Source: JAFNAG01 sp041501225
Lineage (GTDB): Bacteria > Acidobacteriota > UBA6911
Direction of reading: 5' to 3'
Length of the DNA: 64,000 bases
Assembly: GCA_041501225.1 (NCBI GenBank)
Contig: JBGQNR010000006.1
Coordinates: 11,971 to 75,970 of the forward strand
Shown here: positions 38,307 to 47,939 of the stretch, piece by piece
Layout of the letters: every line of letters starts with the position of its first letter
Numbering within the stretch: position 1 is the first letter of the stretch
Notes under the pieces: model-generated
Told to the model about the DNA's origin: nothing
Seen by the model: the letters and a program-made list of their open reading frames with translations, nothing else
Database searches by the model: none
Position numbers and translations under genes: made by a program

Positions 38307-39815
38307 TCATCGCACGACTCTGCCCATGCCCCCCATGCCCGGACCGCCAAACCCCGGCGGCCGCGTCGCGGCATTTGCTGCGGGCTTGTTGGCCTGGGAG
38401 TCCTCGAGGGCGAGGATAATCTTGTCCCCTTCTTTGAGTTTTCCCGGTTCGATCTCCGTTTGCACTCCATCGGTGAGTCCCAGTTTTACAACAACCGGTC
38501 GAAGTGTCTTGCCGTTGTCGAGAACCCAAAAAGCGACACGCCTGCCGCGCAATCCAGCATCCGGCCTTGCGGCCTGCGGCTTTTGGCCATTACCCGGCTG
38601 ACCGGGAGATGATCCCTGCGAAGGCCCCTTGGTCCCACCCGAGGCAAATCCCATCTGTATGCTGCCGACCGGCCTGGTGGCAGTGGACTTGAGGTGATTG
38701 TAGTACTGTTCTTCTCCCGCCCGTTGGAAGACGGCCGCCATTTCCTGATCCGGCATATCCGGTTTGAAGCGCAAGGCGGAGTTGGGGATTTTGAGCACGT
38801 TTTCAGCTTTGTCAATCAGGATCTTGACGTTGGCAGTCATTCCCGGCTTGAGTTTCAGCTGCGGGTTGGAGACGTCGATCATGGCGTTATAGGTCACCAC
38901 GTTCTGCACGGTCGTGGCGGCGAGGCGGATCTGGCTGATTTTGCCCGGAAATACTTCGTTGGGATAAGCATCGACAGTGAAGGTCGCATCCATGCCGGTC
39001 TTGATCTTGCCGACATCGGCTTCATCGATATTGGTGCTGACCTGCATCTTGGTCAAATCCTCGCCGATCGTAAACAGAGTCGGTGAGGAGAAACTTGCCG
39101 CCACGGTCTGACCGCGGTCGATGTTGCGCGAGATGATGGTCCCGGAAATCGGGCTGGTAATGATGGTATGCTCCAGGTTGACTTTTGCCTGGTCAAGGGC
39201 GGCACGCGCCTGGCCCAGGCGCTGCTCATCGGCCTTGTAGCGGGCGTCCGCCGAATCAATCTGCGCCTGCTGTGCTTCCAGCGCTGCCTGAGATGCATCC
39301 AGGACTGCCTGGGCAGTGTCGAGGTCGTCCCGAGCAATCAATGCCTGGTTCCACAGTTCTTTTTGCATCCTCAGCTTCCGCTGATTATTGAGCAAGTCAA
39401 CTCTGGCCTTTTCGAGGTTTGCCTTGGCGCTCGCGATCGAAGCCTTATCGTCAATCAAGCTCGCCTCGGCCGTGCGGACGTTGGCTTCGGCCTGTTGCGC
39501 TTGCGCTTGGAAAAGTTCCGGATCCAGCTTGGCGAGCAGCTGGCCCTTTTTGACTTCGGAATTGAAATCCACATATAGTTCAGCAATGGTGCCGGAGACC
39601 TGCGTGCCGACCTGAACCGTCGTAACCGCTGCCAGGGTTCCGGTAGCGGCAACTTGCAGCACGATGTCGCCGCTGTCCACGGTCCCAAAGATATAGGCCG
39701 GCTTGTCCGCCTTGACCTTGAAAAACTCGTAAGTCCCGATTCCGATTAAAACGACCAGTATCACCAATGGTATCGAAAGATATTTCCTCGCATACCAATG
39801 CTTTCGAGCCCTCAT
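38307..39815 (-). CDS. MacA-like periplasmic adaptor (HlyD/RND membrane fusion protein)
   Basis: This 502-residue adaptor has one N-terminal membrane anchor, a lipoyl domain (TQVSGTIAELYVDFNSEVKK), a long Ala/Gln-rich alpha-hairpin from about residue 95 to 215, a second lipoyl half (TIITSPISGTIISRNIDRGQ) and a beta-barrel. Residues 405-435 form a Gly/Pro/Gln-rich insert, and the tail is GFGGPGMGGMGRVVR. The ATG at 39815 is 6 nt after AGGGGG. It is first in the operon with ATPase and permease. No outer-membrane factor is nearby. Confidence 0.9.
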   Translation of the reverse strand: MRARKHWYARKYLSIPLVILVVLIGIGTYEFFKVKADKPAYIFGTVDSGDIVLQVAATGTLAAVTTVQVGTQVSGTIAELYVDFNSEVKKGQLLAKLDPELFQAQAQQAEANVRTAEASLIDDKASIASAKANLEKARVDLLNNQRKLRMQKELWNQALIARDDLDTAQAVLDASQAALEAQQAQIDSADARYKADEQRLGQARAALDQAKVNLEHTIITSPISGTIISRNIDRGQTVAASFSSPTLFTIGEDLTKMQVSTNIDEADVGKIKTGMDATFTVDAYPNEVFPGKISQIRLAATTVQNVVTYNAMIDVSNPQLKLKPGMTANVKILIDKAENVLKIPNSALRFKPDMPDQEMAAVFQRAGEEQYYNHLKSTATRPVGSIQMGFASGGTKGPSQGSSPGQPGNGQKPQAARPDAGLRGRRVAFWVLDNGKTLRPVVVKLGLTDGVQTEIEPGKLKEGDKIILALEDSQANKPAANAATRPPGFGGPGMGGMGRVVR

Positions 39816-40073
39816 CACTCACCCCCTCGCCAGGCCAGAGTACCTCGGCCCGTTCCTGCCTCCCAACTGCCGGAGTAATGCGCTAATGCATCCCCTGATC
39901 TTGATGTCATGAAATGCGCTCTAGTTTCATTCAAATCCTCTAATCTGCGAGGGAGTTGACGACACCATGCCCAAAGCTTTCCCGTGCAACAACCCGTGGT
40001 ACAATCCAGGATTGGTTTGGGCTTCTCGAGATTTGAACCTGCTGGCTGCGCAGTTGGGAGGGGCAATTCAGAC
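39816..40073. promoter_or_regulatory. Divergent promoter region of two efflux operons
   Basis: These 258 bp separate the MacA-type operon from the RND operon and must carry both promoters. I see no clear operator palindrome, and no regulator gene is adjacent. Confidence 0.45.
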
Positions 40074-41288
40074 ATGACCAGGAAGGCGAAAAACAGACAC
40101 GCAACGCGATATCGCTGGGCCGTGTGGGCGCTGGTTCTGTTCATTGCGCTCGTTACTGCCGGCTGTGCAAAAAAGGCGATCGAGGCCGAGAAAAAAATGC
40201 CGGTTCCGGTTCTGGCTGCCGTAGTTCAAGTCAAGGACATGCCCGTACAGGTTACCGGCATCGGCACGGTCGAAGCCTACTCTACGGTTTCGGTGAAGTC
40301 GCTGGTCAGCGGATCGCTGGATCAGGTCCATTTCACGGAGGGGCGGGAAGTAAAAAAGGATGATCCGCTCTTCACCATCGACCCTCGGCCATACCAGGCG
40401 GATATCCAGAGAGCCGAAGCCAATCTCGCCCGCGATGCGGCGCAGTTGGCTCAAGCCGAGGCGAACGTGGCCAGAGACCAGGCCAACGCGCAAAATGGGG
40501 CCGTTGAAAAGCGGCGGTACCAAGCGCTGGTGGAAAAAGGCGTGAGCGCCAGGCAGCTGCTGGACCAGGCCACCGCCACGGCGGACGCACTCGACGCGGC
40601 CGTACGTGCCGACCAGGCGTCGGTGGAGAATGCGCGCGCGGCCATCGCAGCAGATCGAGCTGCGGTCGAAACCTCGAAGCTCAACTTGCAGTACTGTTAC
40701 ATACACGCCCCGATCGGAGGCCTGGCGGGAAGCCTCCTTGTGCACCAGGGCAACATCATCAAGAGCAACGACACCACGCTCGTGGTTATTAACCAGCTCC
40801 GTCCGATCTATGTGGATTTTTCTGTACCCCAGCAAGGACTGCCTGCCATCCATGAATATGTGGCAAAAGGAAAGGTCCGGGTTGAGGCCAGCATCCCGAA
40901 TGACACTGCGCCTGTGGTTGCCGGCGAACTCTCTTTCATCGACAACACCGTGAACACCACGACGGGCACAATTCTGCTGAAAGGGGTTTTTGAAAACAGC
41001 CAGGGACGCTTGTGGCCGGGCCTGTTTGTCAATGTGACTGTGACACTCGCGACCCAACCAAACGCTGTGGTAGTGCCCAGCCAGGCCGTCCAGGTCGGCC
41101 AGGCGGGCCAATATGTTTATGTGGTGAAATCGGATATGACGGCAGAATCACGCCCGGTCACTGTCAGCAGGATCCTCGGGGAACTGAGCATCATTGAAAA
41201 AGGTCTGCAACCGGGTGAAACCGTCGTTACTGACGGCCAGATTCGCCTGGTCCCGGGTGCACTTGTGCAGATCAAGAAAGCTTTGTAG
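40074..41288 (+). CDS. RND efflux periplasmic adaptor lipoprotein (MdtA/AcrA family)
   Basis: This 404-residue adaptor has a lipobox (LVTAGC, Cys at about 27), so it is lipid-anchored. The lipoyl halves are ASTVSVKSLVSG-like (YSTVSVKSLVSGSLDQVHF) and YCYIHAPIGGLAGSLLVHQG. They flank an Ala-rich hairpin of about 100 residues (RDAAQLAQAEANVARDQ). The beta-barrel and membrane-proximal domains follow (GRLWPGLFVNVTVTLATQPN, VVPSQAVQVGQAGQYVYVV). It is immediately upstream of the RND pump gene. Confidence 0.93.
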   Translation: MTRKAKNRHATRYRWAVWALVLFIALVTAGCAKKAIEAEKKMPVPVLAAVVQVKDMPVQVTGIGTVEAYSTVSVKSLVSGSLDQVHFTEGREVKKDDPLFTIDPRPYQADIQRAEANLARDAAQLAQAEANVARDQANAQNGAVEKRRYQALVEKGVSARQLLDQATATADALDAAVRADQASVENARAAIAADRAAVETSKLNLQYCYIHAPIGGLAGSLLVHQGNIIKSNDTTLVVINQLRPIYVDFSVPQQGLPAIHEYVAKGKVRVEASIPNDTAPVVAGELSFIDNTVNTTTGTILLKGVFENSQGRLWPGLFVNVTVTLATQPNAVVVPSQAVQVGQAGQYVYVVKSDMTAESRPVTVSRILGELSIIEKGLQPGETVVTDGQIRLVPGALVQIKKAL

Positions 41289-41302
41289 CCAGGAACGCCT
41301 GC

Positions 41303-41375
41303 CGCCGGACGGTGCTCAAGTCTGGCCATCATTGAATTACAGGCCCCCTCGGCCGGCCGGAGCCTGCTGATTTTC
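41303..41375 (+). repeat. Dispersed GC-rich repeat, family F, copy 3 (degenerate)
   Basis: This fills the 97-bp gap between the adaptor and pump genes. It shares GCCGCCGGACGGTGCTCA, ATCATTGAATTACAGG and GGCCGGCCGGAGCCTGCTGA with the copies at 5425 and 7946. Despite the insertion, the two genes remain colinear. Confidence 0.5.
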
Positions 41376-41385
41376 GAGACAGCCG

Positions 41386-44300
41386 ATGAACATTTCCGAA
41401 ATCTTCATTCGCAGGCCGATCGCGACGACCCTGATCATGGCGGCCATCCTGTTCTTCGGCATCTTCGGCTACCTCTTTCTTCCGGTCAGTGATCTTCCCA
41501 ACGTCGATTTTCCAACCATCAGCGTAAGCGCCGCTTTGCCGGGCGCGAGCCCCGATACGATGGCTTCTGCGGTTGCGACGCCGCTGGAGCGTCAGTTTTC
41601 GACCATTGCCGGCATTGATTCGATGACCTCGAACAGCTCCCTCGGCCGCACTTCGATCACGATCCAGTTCAACCTCAGCCGGGATATCGATGCGGCCGCC
41701 CAGGACGTGCAGGCTGCGATTGCTAAGACCGTGTCGCAACTGCCGAAGGACATGCCCAGCCCCCCGCTCTATCAAAAAGTCAACCCTGCCGATCAGCCGA
41801 TCCTGTACATGGCGCTCACTTCGCCGACCCTGCCCATGTCTGCGGTGGATGAATACGCCGAGACCCTCATAGCGCAACGCATCTCCATGGTCAGCGGAGT
41901 AGCCCAAGTCCAGGTGTACGGGTCTCAGAAGTACGCGGTGCGCGCCCAGTTGGATCCCATGGCACTCGCTTCCCGGGGCATAGGCATCGACGAGGTCTCC
42001 AACGCGGTTCAGAAGGGGAATGTCAACCTTCCGACCGGGACTCTCTGGGGGAAGAATGAAGCTTTCACCATCGAGGCCAACGGCCAGCTGACGGAAGCGG
42101 ATCAATATCGTCCCCTCATTGTCGCCTATCGCAGCGGCATGCCGGTGCGGCTTGGGGATCTGGGCCAGGTAATCGACAGTGTCGAAAATGATAAGGCCGC
42201 AAGCTGGTATGTCGATACGCCTGCGATCGTGCTCGCCATTCAGCGTCAGCCGGGCACCAACACCGTCGAGGTCGTGGATGGTATCCGAAGGTTGCTGCCG
42301 TCGTTTCGCGACCAGATGCCCGCTTCGGTCAACCTGTCGGTCATGTACGACCGGTCCCAAGGCATTCGTGTATCGGTCAATGACGTCAAGTTCACACTCC
42401 TCTTGACGGTCGGCCTGGTAGTTCTGGTCATTTTCCTGTTTTTGCGCAACCTGTCCGCAACCGCCATCCCGAGCCTGGCGCTGCCCATGTCCATCGTGGG
42501 CACGTTCGCAGTGATGTACATGCTGGGCTACAGCGTCGACAACCTTTCGCTGATGGCTATGATCCTATCGGTCGGATTCGTGGTCGACGATGCCATCGTG
42601 ATGCTCGAAAACATCGTGCGCCATATGGAAATGGGCGAGCCGGCGATGCAGGCGGCGCTGAACGGGTCGCGGGAAATCAGCTTTACCATTTTGTCGATGA
42701 CTCTCTCCCTCGCGGCGGTTTTTATCCCTGTGCTCTTCCTGGGCGGGATCGTGGGGCGCTTGCTGCATGAGTTCTCGGTGGTGATTGTCTCCGCCATCCT
42801 GGTGTCCGGGTTTGTCTCTCTGACACTTACTCCCATGATGTCGAGCCGGTTCATCCGTCCTCCGGGCGAAAAGAGGCATGGCCGTCTGTACATGCTCACG
42901 GAGCAGTTTTTCAACGGGATGTACAAGACCTACGAGTGGAGCCTGAAAAAGGTGCTGAGGCATCCGGTACTTACCATGGCGACGGGTGTGATCGTGGTCG
43001 TGGCCACGTTTTACCTGCTGGCCATCATCCCGAAAGGCTTTCTTCCAAGTGAGGACACGGGCAACATATTCGCCTTTACCGAGGCGGCTCAGGGTGTTTC
43101 CTTCGACGCCATGAAGGCCCATCAGCAGGCCGTCGCCCGGATCCTGAGCCAGGACACCAACGTCATGTCCTTCTTTTCGAGCGTCGGGGGTACCGGTCCC
43201 AGCGGTGGCATCAACTCCGGAGTAATGTTTATCCTGCTTAAGCCTCACCCTGAGCGCCGTTTGAATGTGGATCAGGTCATTCAGGAGCTGCGGCCCAAGC
43301 TGGCGGTGGTCCCGGGAATGAATGTTTACATGCAGAACCTGCCGCCCATCCGGATCGGCGGGCAGCTGACCAAGAGCCAATATCAGTTCACGCTGCAAAG
43401 CCCGGACACCGGAGACCTCTATCGCTATGCTCCCATCCTGCAGCAGAAGCTCAGCCAGGCCGCCGGGCTGCAGGATGTCACAAGCGATCTATTGATCAAA
43501 AATCCGCAGGCGAACGTCGAGGTCAATCGCGACCAGGCGGCAGCATTCGGAGTTTCCCTGAACCAGATCGAAGACGCGCTTTACACTGCGTATGGCGACC
43601 GCCAGATTTCGACCATTCTCGCCCCGAACAACCAATATCGCGTCATTCTGGAACTGGAACCGCAATATCAGGAAGATCCCTCTGCGCTCTCCCGTCTCTA
43701 CGTGCGTTCTGCGACGGGCCAGCTGGTGCCACTGGATGCCGTGTCGAGGGTTTCGCGCGGTTACGGCCCATTCTCCATCAGCCACCTTGGCCAGCTGCCT
43801 TCGGTCACGATCTCCTTCAACCTGAAGCCGGGTGTGTCCATCGGCGACGCCGTAGCTGAGGTTGAACGGATCGCTGCCAACACCCTGCCGTCGACCATCA
43901 ATGCGAGCTTTCAGGGCGCGGCCCAGGCATTTCAATCCTCGAGCGGCGGATTGGCTTGGCTGCTGGTTGCGGCGATTATCGTGATTTACATCGTCCTTGG
44001 GATTCTGTACGAAAGCTTCATCCACCCGCTGACGATCCTCTCCGGCCTTCCCGCAGCCGGATTCGGGGCGCTCGTCACCCTCATGCTCTTCCACAAAGAC
44101 CTCGATTTGTACGCGTTCGTGGGTGTGATCCTGCTGATCGGCATCGTGAAAAAAAACGCCATCATGATGATCGACTTCGCCCTCGAAGCCCAGAGGAAGG
44201 AGGGTAAGAGTCCGGCGGAAGCCATCTTCCAGGGATGCCTGATCCGGTTTCGCCCCATCATGATGACGACCATGTCGGCCTTGATGGGTTGCCTGCCGAT

Positions 44301-44511
44301 TGCGCTTGGTTTCGGTGCGGGTGCCGAATCCCGCCGTCCGCTCGGTCTGGCCGTGGTCGGTGGATTGATATTCTCCCAGCTGCTGACCTTGTATATCACG
44401 CCCGTGGTCTACACGTACATGGAGTCGTTCCAGGAATTCGTGGGCAGGCATCTGGGGCGCCGTGGCCGGCGTGCGGCTCCGGCTGCTGAACTGATCGGCA
44501 GCGATAATTGA
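41386..44511 (+). CDS. RND multidrug efflux pump, MdtB/MdtC-like (HAE-1 family)
   Basis: This 1041-residue inner-membrane antiporter has twelve helices and two large periplasmic loops. It aligns with MdtB from the N-terminus (FIRRPIATTLIMAAILFFGI, LPGASPDTMASAVATPLERQ). The proton-relay pair D401-D402 is in GFVVDDAIVMLEN. The second half has GIVKKNAIMMIDFAL. The partner adaptor is upstream. MdtBC normally needs two different pump subunits, but only one is present here. No TolC-type channel is in the window. A weak Shine-Dalgarno (GAGA) precedes the ATG. Confidence 0.95.
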   Translation: MNISEIFIRRPIATTLIMAAILFFGIFGYLFLPVSDLPNVDFPTISVSAALPGASPDTMASAVATPLERQFSTIAGIDSMTSNSSLGRTSITIQFNLSRDIDAAAQDVQAAIAKTVSQLPKDMPSPPLYQKVNPADQPILYMALTSPTLPMSAVDEYAETLIAQRISMVSGVAQVQVYGSQKYAVRAQLDPMALASRGIGIDEVSNAVQKGNVNLPTGTLWGKNEAFTIEANGQLTEADQYRPLIVAYRSGMPVRLGDLGQVIDSVENDKAASWYVDTPAIVLAIQRQPGTNTVEVVDGIRRLLPSFRDQMPASVNLSVMYDRSQGIRVSVNDVKFTLLLTVGLVVLVIFLFLRNLSATAIPSLALPMSIVGTFAVMYMLGYSVDNLSLMAMILSVGFVVDDAIVMLENIVRHMEMGEPAMQAALNGSREISFTILSMTLSLAAVFIPVLFLGGIVGRLLHEFSVVIVSAILVSGFVSLTLTPMMSSRFIRPPGEKRHGRLYMLTEQFFNGMYKTYEWSLKKVLRHPVLTMATGVIVVVATFYLLAIIPKGFLPSEDTGNIFAFTEAAQGVSFDAMKAHQQAVARILSQDTNVMSFFSSVGGTGPSGGINSGVMFILLKPHPERRLNVDQVIQELRPKLAVVPGMNVYMQNLPPIRIGGQLTKSQYQFTLQSPDTGDLYRYAPILQQKLSQAAGLQDVTSDLLIKNPQANVEVNRDQAAAFGVSLNQIEDALYTAYGDRQISTILAPNNQYRVILELEPQYQEDPSALSRLYVRSATGQLVPLDAVSRVSRGYGPFSISHLGQLPSVTISFNLKPGVSIGDAVAEVERIAANTLPSTINASFQGAAQAFQSSSGGLAWLLVAAIIVIYIVLGILYESFIHPLTILSGLPAAGFGALVTLMLFHKDLDLYAFVGVILLIGIVKKNAIMMIDFALEAQRKEGKSPAEAIFQGCLIRFRPIMMTTMSALMGCLPIALGFGAGAESRRPLGLAVVGGLIFSQLLTLYITPVVYTYMESFQEFVGRHLGRRGRRAAPAAELIGSDN

Positions 44512-44538
44512 CGGTCCCTCCAGTTATCATAGTGCACT

Positions 44539-45306
44539 ATGGAAGAACACATGTATGACGACACCTATGCCGTGGAAGACCGGCATTGGTGGTTCCGGAA
44601 TCTGAGGGAGATTTTGGCGCAGAGCATCAGGAAACGTGTGACGCGAACAGGGGATCTGACGATCCTGGATGCGGGATGCGGCACGGGCAGAAACCTGGTC
44701 TTTTACCAGGAGTATGGAAAGGCGGTGGGTGTCGACCGCAGCAGGATCGGGCTGTCCTACTGCAGGAGAAGAGGCATGAAAGACCTTGCCCTCGGCAACG
44801 TGTGCAGCCTGCCTTTCAAAGAAGACAGCTTCGATCTGGTGAACTCGAGCGATGTCCTCTATGCCTTGGAACCATCCAGGGGGCTGGATCTTTTGGCGGA
44901 AAGCTACAGGGTGCTCAAGCCGGGGGGATACCTGTTTCTCAACACCGCGGCCATGGACATTCTGTATTCGGACCATGACCGGGCGGTGATGACACGGAAA
45001 CGCTACTGCAAAGCGGAACTGATAGAGTTGATCCAACGAACCAGGTTCGAACTTCTCGAAGTGAGATACTGGAACGGCGCCCTGTTCTTGCCGGTAGTCG
45101 CCTACAGGCTCGGCAGGAGGATCATCAACACAAGAAAAAAAAGCACACGCGGAGATCTCAGGCAGCAGAACGCAATGATCAATGGGCTGCTCTATCGCAT
45201 CATGAGGCTGGATTGGGCGCTGGCTGGAGCGCTGCCATTCGGCACTTCCCTCTTCTGCATTGTCAGAAAACCAGTCAGGACGAGCAGTGAACCGTCACAA
45301 TTGTGA
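44539..45306 (+). CDS. Class I SAM-dependent methyltransferase
   Basis: This 255-residue protein has the SAM-binding motif TILDAGCGTGRNL near residue 44, GVDRSRIGLSYCRRRG for the acidic loop, FDLVNSSDVLYAL for motif II and YRVLKPGGYLFLNTAAMD for motif III (Methyltransf_11 type). The N-terminus HWWFRNLREIL is typical of methyltransferases in surface-polysaccharide or lipid contexts. There is no clear ribosome site before the first ATG; M5 is an alternative. The substrate is unknown. Confidence 0.85.
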   Translation: MEEHMYDDTYAVEDRHWWFRNLREILAQSIRKRVTRTGDLTILDAGCGTGRNLVFYQEYGKAVGVDRSRIGLSYCRRRGMKDLALGNVCSLPFKEDSFDLVNSSDVLYALEPSRGLDLLAESYRVLKPGGYLFLNTAAMDILYSDHDRAVMTRKRYCKAELIELIQRTRFELLEVRYWNGALFLPVVAYRLGRRIINTRKKSTRGDLRQQNAMINGLLYRIMRLDWALAGALPFGTSLFCIVRKPVRTSSEPSQL

Positions 45307-45325
45307 AACTGCCGCCAGTAAAGAG

Positions 45326-45748
45326 TCACACGCCCGAGGAGCGCAGTCGTCGCTTCGTTCTTAAAAACTGAATCCAGCAGCCCACGGCGATGGCCAGGCA
45401 GGTGGAGGCGAATTCCGGGGCGTCACGCAGCATGAACCAGACCAGGCCTTTGGAACTGAAAACTGCGCTCATAGGGAAGAGGGTGAACGTGATCGCCAGC
45501 GCGAGCCACAGGGAACGAAGTCGGAGCGATCCTCTTGTCTTGATCAGAGTTTCGAGCTCGTGGTCCTGCCGCAAAGGCGCGGATGGCGGCACGGCGAACA
45601 GGTCTGCATCCTTTTGTTCTTCGGCCAGACGTGCAAACTCGGGATCCTGGGCAAAGAACTCCTCCACCAGTGCGCGGCTGTCCGCGCTCGCTTCCTTGGC
45701 ATAGTAGGCTGGGAGAAGATCAGTTATCACATCGCGTGTTACTTTCAT
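45326..45748 (-). CDS. Putative anti-sigma factor (membrane protein)
   Basis: This 140-residue protein has a cytosolic N-terminus of about 75 residues (MKVTRDVITDLLPAYYAKEA, DPEFARLAEEQ) like anti-sigma domains, then two membrane helices near residues 78-98 and 112-127. The zinc-binding HxxxCxxC of the ZAS group is absent. Its start overlaps the sigma gene stop by 4 bp, the classic sigma/anti-sigma arrangement. Confidence 0.78.
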   Translation of the reverse strand: MKVTRDVITDLLPAYYAKEASADSRALVEEFFAQDPEFARLAEEQKDADLFAVPPSAPLRQDHELETLIKTRGSLRLRSLWLALAITFTLFPMSAVFSSKGLVWFMLRDAPEFASTCLAIAVGCWIQFLRTKRRLRSSGV

Positions 45749-46254
45749 TGGACTCCTTCGATGGATTGCTCATCTGGTGACGCACATTTCCGCGCTGCGG
45801 CCAGCTTCAGCCTGGTGCGGTGGATTTTGACTTTGACGGTCGCCACAGAAACATTCAGGACGCGCGCGATTTCCTCGTAGGGCATGCCATGCTGGGCGCG
45901 CATCAAGATGGCAGCCCTGTCCACCTCCGGCAGATCCTGCAGCAGTTTCAACACGGCCCGCAGCTCGGATTTGTAGTGCGCCCGCATCTCCGGACTGAGA
46001 CCGGGTTCCGGGAGTTCCGGGTCGATCTCCACGCGGCGCTTTCCTGCGCGTTGCTGATCGATGCAGAGGTGTCGCACAATGGCGAACAGATACGCCTTCA
46101 CGGTCTGCATCCGGACCGGTTCATCTGCGGCCCACAAGCGGACAAAGGTCTCGGAAGCAATGTCCTCCGCCAGCGTCGGATCGCCGCACAGATATAGGGC
46201 GAAGCGATAAACATCCCGAGCATACCGTTCGTAAATCGCCTGGAAATCCGTCAT
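45745..46254 (-). CDS. ECF RNA polymerase sigma factor
   Basis: This 169-residue sigma-70 family protein has region 2 (RYARDVYRFALYLCGDPTLA, AEDIASETFVRLW) and region 4 with a helix-turn-helix (MPYEEIARVLNVSVATVKVK, then IHRTRLKLA). The start at 46254 follows GAGGG. It is coupled to the putative anti-sigma factor. The signal it senses is unknown. It probably also drives its own promoter in the gap upstream. Confidence 0.92.
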   Translation of the reverse strand: MTDFQAIYERYARDVYRFALYLCGDPTLAEDIASETFVRLWAADEPVRMQTVKAYLFAIVRHLCIDQQRAGKRRVEIDPELPEPGLSPEMRAHYKSELRAVLKLLQDLPEVDRAAILMRAQHGMPYEEIARVLNVSVATVKVKIHRTRLKLAAARKCASPDEQSIEGVQ

Positions 46255-46473
46255 TGGACCCTCATCGCCGACCAGCCGTGCGCAATCGATCGCATACATT
46301 ACGTGGCAACATCAAAAAAGTTACAGAGGGAATATTTCGGGAAGCGATTTCGCGGCCCAAGCTCTCAACTATCTGTGATCAAAGCTTTTATTGATTTGCA
46401 GGCATAAGCGGTATTGGCCGTAGCGAAGCGTTACGCCCCGGCAGCGAAATAGACGGAATCAGAGTTGCCCGCG

Positions 46474-46554
46474 TCATCGCCCTTTGTGAACATCGTGATG
46501 GCACTGCTGACAATCCATCTTGGCAGAGACGTTTTTCTCAAAATCCGTTCTTCC
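46474..46554 (-). pseudogene. Possible multihaem cytochrome c fragment
   Basis: Read on the minus strand, 26 codons give FEKNVSAKMDCQQCHHDVHK before a stop. The CxxCH haem motif followed by DVHKG is typical of repeats in multihaem cytochromes. No further haem motif or gene start is present in frame. This is either a small relic or chance. Confidence 0.3.
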
Positions 46555-46654
46555 ACAGGCCTCTCCTTCAAGACGGGCCTTTATCGGCCGATCAAAGATC
46601 CTCATGAGCACGACGATTGTATTCGACAAACCACCAAAAATGAAAGGAACCTCC

Positions 46655-46698
46655 AAGTGGGCGCCGTGCGCTGCACAGCGCTCAAGATATATGAATAG
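46655..46698 (+). repeat. Dispersed GC-rich repeat, family F, partial copy 4
   Basis: AAGTGGGCGCCGTGCG, CAGCGCTCA and ATATGAAT occur in the order seen at 7946-8030. The downstream GATCCC and GGGGCCTACT blocks are missing. Confidence 0.45.
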
Positions 46699-46928
46699 CG
46701 ATTTCCTTGCCAGGCACAGCCAGATTTGGATCATCAGAGATCCTCTCGCCTCGAAGCTTCAATGTGATTTCGCTTGCTCACGTGCCGGTTGTGGATTTAT
46801 GGTCGCTTGAAATAACAAGGGCGCGCCTCAACACCGTTTCTCGCCCTAACTGTGCGGTGCTTGTGCCGTCGCCCAAGGTCGACCGCATTCGGCGGAGCCG
46901 ATTCAGTCGCCGACATGTTGGAGGTAAA

Positions 46929-47885
46929 ATGGGAATATTGACCAGCGATTTTCGATGCGGCCTACGCGTACTGCGCTGGAATCCGGCGATTGTGGCGATC
47001 ATTGTTTCTGCCCTTGCGCTGGTCGTGATCATGGGGCGCGCCGGCGCGCCGGGCGAAGAGCGCCGGGCTGCGGGTTTGGAGCAGCGTGCCGAGGCTTCCC
47101 AGTCTGCACAGGCTTATCCCGGCTACATGCTCGCGTGGGCCGACGAGTTCGATCGCGACGGTCGACCCGACCCGGCGAACTGGACATACGAGACGGGTTT
47201 CGTGCGCAACCAGGAATTGCAGTGGTATCAGCCCGACAACGCCCGCGTCGAGAACGGGATGTTGATCATCGAAGCGCGCCGCGAGCGCAAGGCCAATGCC
47301 AACTACCAGGCCGGCTCGAGCGACTGGAGGCGCAACCGCGAATTTGCCGAATACACTTCATCCAGCCTTACCACGCGCGGTTTGCACCAGTGGCAATACG
47401 GCCGCATCGAGATGCTCGCGCGCATCGACACCCGGGCGGGCATGTGGCCCGCCTTCTGGACGCTTGGCGTCAGCGGCGGGTGGCCGCGCAACGGCGAGGT
47501 GGACATCATGGAATTCTACCGCGGCGATTTGCTGGCCAATGCGGCCTGGGGCTCCGCCCAGCGTGGTCAGGCGGCATGGAACGACATGCGCAAGCCCATC
47601 AACACATTTGGTGACCCGGATTGGTCCCACCAATTCCACATCTGGCGCATGGATTGGGACGAGAACCGCATCCAGCTCTACGTAGACAATCAACTGCTCA
47701 ACGATGTTGACCTGAGCAAGACCATCAATCAGGACGGCACGAGCATAAACCCTTTCCACCAGCCGCATTATCTGATTGTCAACCTTGCCATTGGCGGCCA
47801 GGGGGGAGACCCGTCCGCCACCGAGTTCCCTGCAAAGTATGAGGTCGACTACATCCGCGTGTACCGCAAGGAAAGCGTGGAATAG
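46929..47885 (+). CDS. GH16 family beta-glucanase-like hydrolase
   Basis: This 318-residue protein starts at 46929 after GGAGG. It has an N-terminal membrane/signal segment (NPAIVAIIVSALALVVIMG). The GH16 jelly roll contains the catalytic signature GEVDIMEF, with nucleophile E190, D192 and acid/base E195. WADEFDRDGRPDPANWTYE, LTTRGLHQWQYGRIEMLAR and GMWPAFWTLG precede it. These features match laminarinase-type endo-beta-1,3(4)-glucanases. It may be membrane-tethered or secreted. It is first in a same-strand gene series. Confidence 0.92.
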   Translation: MGILTSDFRCGLRVLRWNPAIVAIIVSALALVVIMGRAGAPGEERRAAGLEQRAEASQSAQAYPGYMLAWADEFDRDGRPDPANWTYETGFVRNQELQWYQPDNARVENGMLIIEARRERKANANYQAGSSDWRRNREFAEYTSSSLTTRGLHQWQYGRIEMLARIDTRAGMWPAFWTLGVSGGWPRNGEVDIMEFYRGDLLANAAWGSAQRGQAAWNDMRKPINTFGDPDWSHQFHIWRMDWDENRIQLYVDNQLLNDVDLSKTINQDGTSINPFHQPHYLIVNLAIGGQGGDPSATEFPAKYEVDYIRVYRKESVE

Positions 47886-47939
47886 GATCAAAATCCGTAT
47901 TCTGGACTATTCGTCAACTCGTATGAAAGGGAGGCGCTG

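Larger units (their letters stand above)
46255..46928. other. Non-coding gap between sigma gene and GH16 gene
   Basis: This 674-bp gap has no intact gene. It contains promoters for the two divergent genes, a possible cytochrome remnant at 46474-46554 and a partial family F repeat at 46655-46698. Longer frames here lack homology and ribosome sites. Confidence 0.5.

Noticed and set aside
42565..44451. Long minus-strand frames opposite the RND pump gene
   Set aside because: They are His/Arg/Asp-rich with no domain; the plus strand encodes an intact pump.
46465..46698. Plus-strand small protein in the gap before the GH16 gene
   Set aside because: It has no ribosome site or homology and runs into a dispersed repeat.
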